Both the position numbers and the translations under genes were made by a program. From Perognathus longimembris pacificus (taxonomy: Eukaryota > Chordata > Mammalia > Rodentia > Heteromyidae), in assembly GCF_023159225.1 (NCBI RefSeq), contig NC_063174.1:42400191-42464190 (forward strand): DNA of 64,000 nt, written 5' to 3'. Below, in pieces: positions 59,535-64,000 of this stretch (positions within the stretch are counted from its first letter, which is position 1; the number at the start of each line of letters is the position of its first letter). Below the pieces are notes generated by a model that saw only the letters and a program-made list of their open reading frames with translations, searched no databases and had not been told where the DNA came from.

Positions 59535-60505
59535 TATTCCACTCTCCCATTTGCTTCATCCTTAAATAATAGGGTCAGGATTGAATGAGTCAAACAAGAC
59601 CCTGCAATATGCTCTAAAGGTCCAATGGATTACCATATAGACAGTTTATTTTGCTCATTTGTAGCTGACAGTAAAAGAAGTTCCTTGACTATCAGGGTGT
59701 TTTTTTGTTGTTTTTTTTTTTATAAGATAACGTCTCCCTATAATATTAGAGAGAAAAGAGCACATAGGAAGCATTTCTGTTATCACATGTAGAATTACTA
59801 CCTCCTCTTCAGTTATAAGGTATAGAATGCTTCTTGAGCTCATTTGCCTTCTACCCCCTTCTCCTGATGGAAGCAGCCTTGTTTCCTCCTTAGTTACAGA
59901 TTTATCATCAATAAATTATTGCCGCAACACTGCCCACTCTCATGCACAAGAATGAAAGGGAACATAATACCATCAGTGAAAACCTAGATGTCAGCCTGGT
60001 TGTGGATATTGAGGCAGCTGTTCACTTCAGCTGCTTGGGAATGGGCTCCTTGCACTGTTCAAATGTGATTTGCCACAGGACCTAGTGAGCTGTTTCTACC
60101 TGCCTCACTCTGTGACCTGTGATTTCTTTCTCATTGTTTGTGCCTTTGCTGGACTCAAAAAGCAGTAGTTCTGTGTAAGATGATGGAAGACAGACTTCAA
60201 CATGAAAACTTTATCCACCTGAGATGGTGAGCCACAGGAGAACTATTTAATGAATATATATGATGGGAAGATTGGTGTGAGATCTGCACAGTAGGCCAAC
60301 CAGGTATTGTTCTGGGCCAAATAAAGCAAATATACATTCGAAGGACAGAGACGAGTTTATACCTATAAACTCAAGTTCAAAGTTGTAAGGGAACTTACAT
60401 TTTCTCATTTCATTTTGCTAATTATGACACATAAGATGCAGACATGTTATTACAAATTAAAGACCCTGATATACAAATAATTCCCAACAACTCCTAGTAA
60501 ATTAA
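59535..60505. other. Unannotated sequence
   Basis: No supported exon or named repeat. Confidence 0.35.
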
Positions 60506-60511
60506 ATATAA

Positions 60512-60590
60512 AACTGGGTAGGGGCATGACTCAAGTGGTAGAAAGTATGAAGCCCTGAGTTCAAATCACATTTCTGCCAAACAATGACTA
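60512..60590 (+). mobile_element. ID-like monomer, old
   Basis: GGGTAGGGGCATGACTCAAG and AAGCCCTGAGTTCAAATCAC match an ID-like unit. Confidence 0.65.
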
Positions 60591-60683
60591 ATGCAATGAT
60601 GAGTGGATAAACAGAGATATTAATAAATAAAACAAAGAGATAGTAGATAAACAAAACAGATTGTTAAAAATAGGATCATTAAA

Positions 60684-60892
60684 CCAGGCACCAGTAGCTT
60701 ATGCCTGTAATCCTAGCTGAGATCTCAGGATCAAAATTTGAAGCCAGTCAAGGCAGGAAACTCTGTGAGACTGTTATCTCTAGTTAACCACCAAAAAAGC
60801 CAGAAGTGCAACTGTGACTCAGATGGCTAAGGGACAGTGCCCAGGCCCTGAGTTGAAGCCCCAAAACTAGCACATACACACAAATAATAATA
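60684..60892 (+). mobile_element. B1-ID fusion SINE
   Basis: CACCAGTAGCTTATGCCTGT, then TTAACCACCAAAAAAGCCAG, and an ID half with a deletion, ending GAGTTGAAGCCCCAAAACTA. Confidence 0.9.
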
Positions 60893-61007
60893 TACAAAAA
60901 ATAAACACAACTAGTAACACACAAATCATCATCATAATGATTATTATTATATCATGAGTTCTCTTTTGTTAAATTAATTGAGCTCACAATCTTAAGGCAT
61001 TGCTGGG

Positions 61008-61258
61008 ATGTGTGTGTGTGCACCCACACTGGTCCTGGGGCTTAAACTCAGGGCCTGGAAGCTATCACTGACCTTTTTTGCTCATGGCTAACACTCAACC
61101 ACTTGAGCCATAGCTCCATTTCTGGCTTCTTTGGTGCTTTAATTGGAGGTGAGAGTCTCTTGGAACTTCCCTGCCCAGACTGGCTTCAGAATGTGATCCT
61201 CAGATCTCAGTCACCTGAGTTGCTAGGATTATAAGCATTAGCTACTGGCACCCAGCTT
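61008..61258 (-). mobile_element. B1-ID fusion SINE, minus strand
   Basis: A short TG run (61008-61020) is its tail. It is followed by GGTCCTGGGGCTTAAACTCA, and ends with TTGCTAGGATTATAAGCATT. Confidence 0.92.
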
Positions 61259-61864
61259 ACTACTGATATTTAAAAATTATATTCACACAGGTTGAGCATC
61301 ATTAATCAGAAAAATCCAAGGTATCTCATAGTCCAAAAACTTTTAAGCCTTGCCACGATGCAACAAGTAGAAATTCTATACCATGAAATTTTATTTCATG
61401 CATGAAAGTACTAAAAAAAAAAAAAAAAAAAAGGAAAAATGGTGGAGTCTGGCAGGAGAAGCAGGTTCAGTGAGCATAGAATTTCAATCAATTTTTAGAG
61501 ATGTGTGGTACAATGTACATTAGTTAACAATACTATTTGGGATAATTAAGGATTGTGGGCAGATATACATGTTTCACACTATAAAGGCAACATTTATTGA
61601 GCTTTTGTCATGGGCAGCTCTGCCCTATACCATTCATCCTCCCAATCACCTGAGGGAGGTCACATAAAAGACACCAAAGCACAGACTCTACAGTCATCTG
61701 TCTATATTGCATAAATATTGAATCGTGATCTGGGAATTACACTCATGAGGTATGGATGAGCCCAACTATACCATACTGCCTTCCCTCTTAAAGTGTATCT
61801 ATTTAAAACTTTTCCAAAGCAAATATAAAACAAACTTATTGCTGTGTCTAACCCTTACCAGATG

Positions 61865-61990
61865 CATATGGATAACAAAGATTTCATCACAAAAGTAGCA
61901 TAATGTAGGATTTCCCCTTTTGTAATTGGCTTATTTCACTTAGCATAACGTCCTCTAGGTTTATTCATATTTTACCATATGGAAGGACCT
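61865..61990 (-). mobile_element. Old L1 ORF2 fragment, minus strand
   Basis: TTGGCTTATTTCACTTAGCA and TAACGTCCTCTAGGTTTATT match antisense L1 ORF2. Confidence 0.7.
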
Positions 61991-61999
61991 TCTCCTCTT

Positions 62000-64000
62000 C
62001 CTTATCCTTTGTCCTCTTCCTCCTCTTTATCTTGCTCATGAAAGTGGTAATATGCAGCCCAGTTTCTTTTGAGACATAAGCTGTTCCTCATATATAATAA
62101 TCAAAGAAAAAAAAAAGTCTTTTTGTTGCTGACAAACATTGTGAGTGGAGGACCCCCAAAAATCCCGTACAGTGAGACAAAGGCTTTTTGGAAGCTTGTC
62201 TTTGCCAGTATATGAACAGCTGTCCTCACCCTCACAGGGATGTGTAGCATCAGAGCCTTGCACAAAAGTCAAAATGTGTTAGCACTGAACAGCTCTCATC
62301 AGCCCTGTAGTAGTCAAGTCAGTGATTAGTGGCTTACATGCTCAAGAAAACATGCTGTCCCTGTACGTTAGCTGCTAGACTGTATAATGGGAACGTTATC
62401 CAAGTAACATCTGAATCACATGTGGAGACAATGATGTCTCATCTATTTGCCCCACCAGAATATGAATAAAGAGAACCCAAAACAACATTGACCACTCAAA
62501 TAGAGATTGGCACTTGCTACTTTATCTTCCTTAGTTCTCAAAAGTGAATTTACCAGAGCTCTTTTATTACAGAGAGAGCTGTCAGCTCTGATCCCCACTA
62601 GCAAGCCTAAGTGAAAGTTAAAAGGAGTGCTTTCTGGAAGATTTTTTTTTTTTACTTGCAGAATTTAATCTCTAAGTAGTATTATCTTTCTAGTAACAGA
62701 GTCCAAGTCTTGCTTCCTTGTGACCTTCCAAGCAGCAGTCTGTGTTCTATCAGAAATCCCTCCTTCCCACCCACGAGCACCCTGTGTGGTGGCAGGAGGA
62801 GGGCCTTCCCAGTCGTTTGGTTGGGGCCACGCCAACCCTCAAACTGTGGTTTCCTGAGCCTTCTTGCTGCAATATGGCTGTTTCCCACACATGCCCAGCA
62901 AAGCGGCAAGAGTCATGTATACATTGACCAGGTCAGTAGAGTTGATCCTCAGTCATCCAGCTCTCTCACTTGGGGAAGCAAGGGAACAGTTCACACGCTG
63001 TCTGCCTGCCTCTTACCTATATCCACAATTCACCTGGAAATCATGTAGAGAGAGCTTCATAGAGCTCTTCTGTCCTTCTGGAATGACTATCAGGACAAAA
63101 CAGTTCATATAATATGTAGTCAGTAGAGTTGCAGGACTGGGTAAGAAAGGGTGAAGGGAGCACAGGAAGGCTGATGTCTGACACCAGTGTAAATTCATCC
63201 AGAGACATACCCACTTTTAACATAGTCCCAGTATTGTCCTGGCTGCTTTGTATCAAATTTAATGGTTTGAATCCCACTGCAATTAACATGGGCTTTTACC
63301 AGGACACTTAGGGACTCATCTCATTACTGATTCTTCAGGATTTCAGGTGATGTACAACTGTAATCGTGGTCATTCATTATGTTGAATATGGTCACCACAA
63401 GTCTTAATGCAGAGCATTTTACTGTAGTGGAAACATCCTGTCTGTTGTACTGATGCTTAAGCAAACTTGAATGTATAGTAGACTGAGGATCAGCTCTCAT
63501 AGCAGGATTCAATTTGTAACAAGATTACCCCCACCTCTGCTCCAATGGCTTAATGAACAAGTTACAGAGGGTTTAGAAATCTGAGGCTAGGTTCTCTCAG
63601 ATGCCATGATGTCATCAGAGACCCACTCTCCTTCTGTCTCTGTTCTCTACAGAAAATCTTTTCATTCTGGGCCAGTCCCACCTCTAGCCAACTCTCAGTG
63701 TTCTTCTCCACTAAGAAGAACTGTAATGGCAAAAAATAGGAACAGAGTAAGCTCTTTTTAATAAGAATATTCCTAAAACATCTCATTGGCCAGAACTTTG
63801 TCACATGATTCTCTCTAAAGACAAAAGAGAGTAGATTGTATTGTTGTTTCAAGCTAAGCACACATGATCCAAACAATCAGAATTTAGGAAGAACAGGAAA
63901 AAGGATAGTATCCAGGCAAGTGTCAGTCTCCTAAGCACTTAGTCCTAACTTACTTCAGTTGTTAGGTAAAATTAAGGATTGACTTTACATATAATATCAA
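62000..64000. other. Unannotated sequence to the window end
   Basis: No supported exon or named repeat. Frames at 62710-63112 overlap one another in all phases and lack splice support. Confidence 0.4.

Overview
This window is mammalian nuclear DNA. It is AT-rich and CpG-poor, packed with retrotransposon copies, and has no bacterial-style gene density. The SINE population points to a rodent outside the mouse/rat group. Two types dominate: a dimer of two tRNA/ID-like units, and a 7SL (B1-like) unit joined to an ID-like unit. I see no typical mouse B2 elements. Such B1-ID fusions are known from squirrel-, beaver- and pocket-mouse-related rodents. My inference is a castorimorph (Geomyoidea-like) or squirrel-related rodent; the exact species is not proven by the sequence.

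Only two stretches look like protein-coding exons, at 15339-15493 and 51801-51996, both on the + strand. Each has a pyrimidine tract, an AG acceptor and a GT donor. The first ends in phase 2 and the second begins by completing that codon, so they read through as consecutive exons of one gene across an intron of about 36.3 kb. The encoded 117-residue piece is Ser/Pro/Thr-rich, then becomes Gln-rich and probably helical. I do not recognise the gene, and its start, end and remaining exons lie outside the window.

The rest (1-15338, 15494-51800, 51997-64000) is intronic sequence filled with repeats. It holds (a) dimeric ID SINEs, including four near-identical young copies, many with clear target-site duplications; (b) many B1-ID SINEs; (c) L1 3' ends and old ORF2 fragments, every one on the minus strand and therefore antisense to the exons; (d) old MIR and hAT-type DNA transposon remnants; and (e) microsatellites, most CA/TG tracts sitting exactly at SINE tails. 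No tRNA, rRNA, CRISPR, CpG island or complete open gene was found.

The most interesting structures are: a SINE whose internal hairpin loop has been inverted and partly deleted (30253-30442), itself nested in another SINE; two dimeric SINEs inserted back to back at one target site (58035-58514); and the uniform antisense orientation of the L1 pieces. I found no convincing new multi-gene system.
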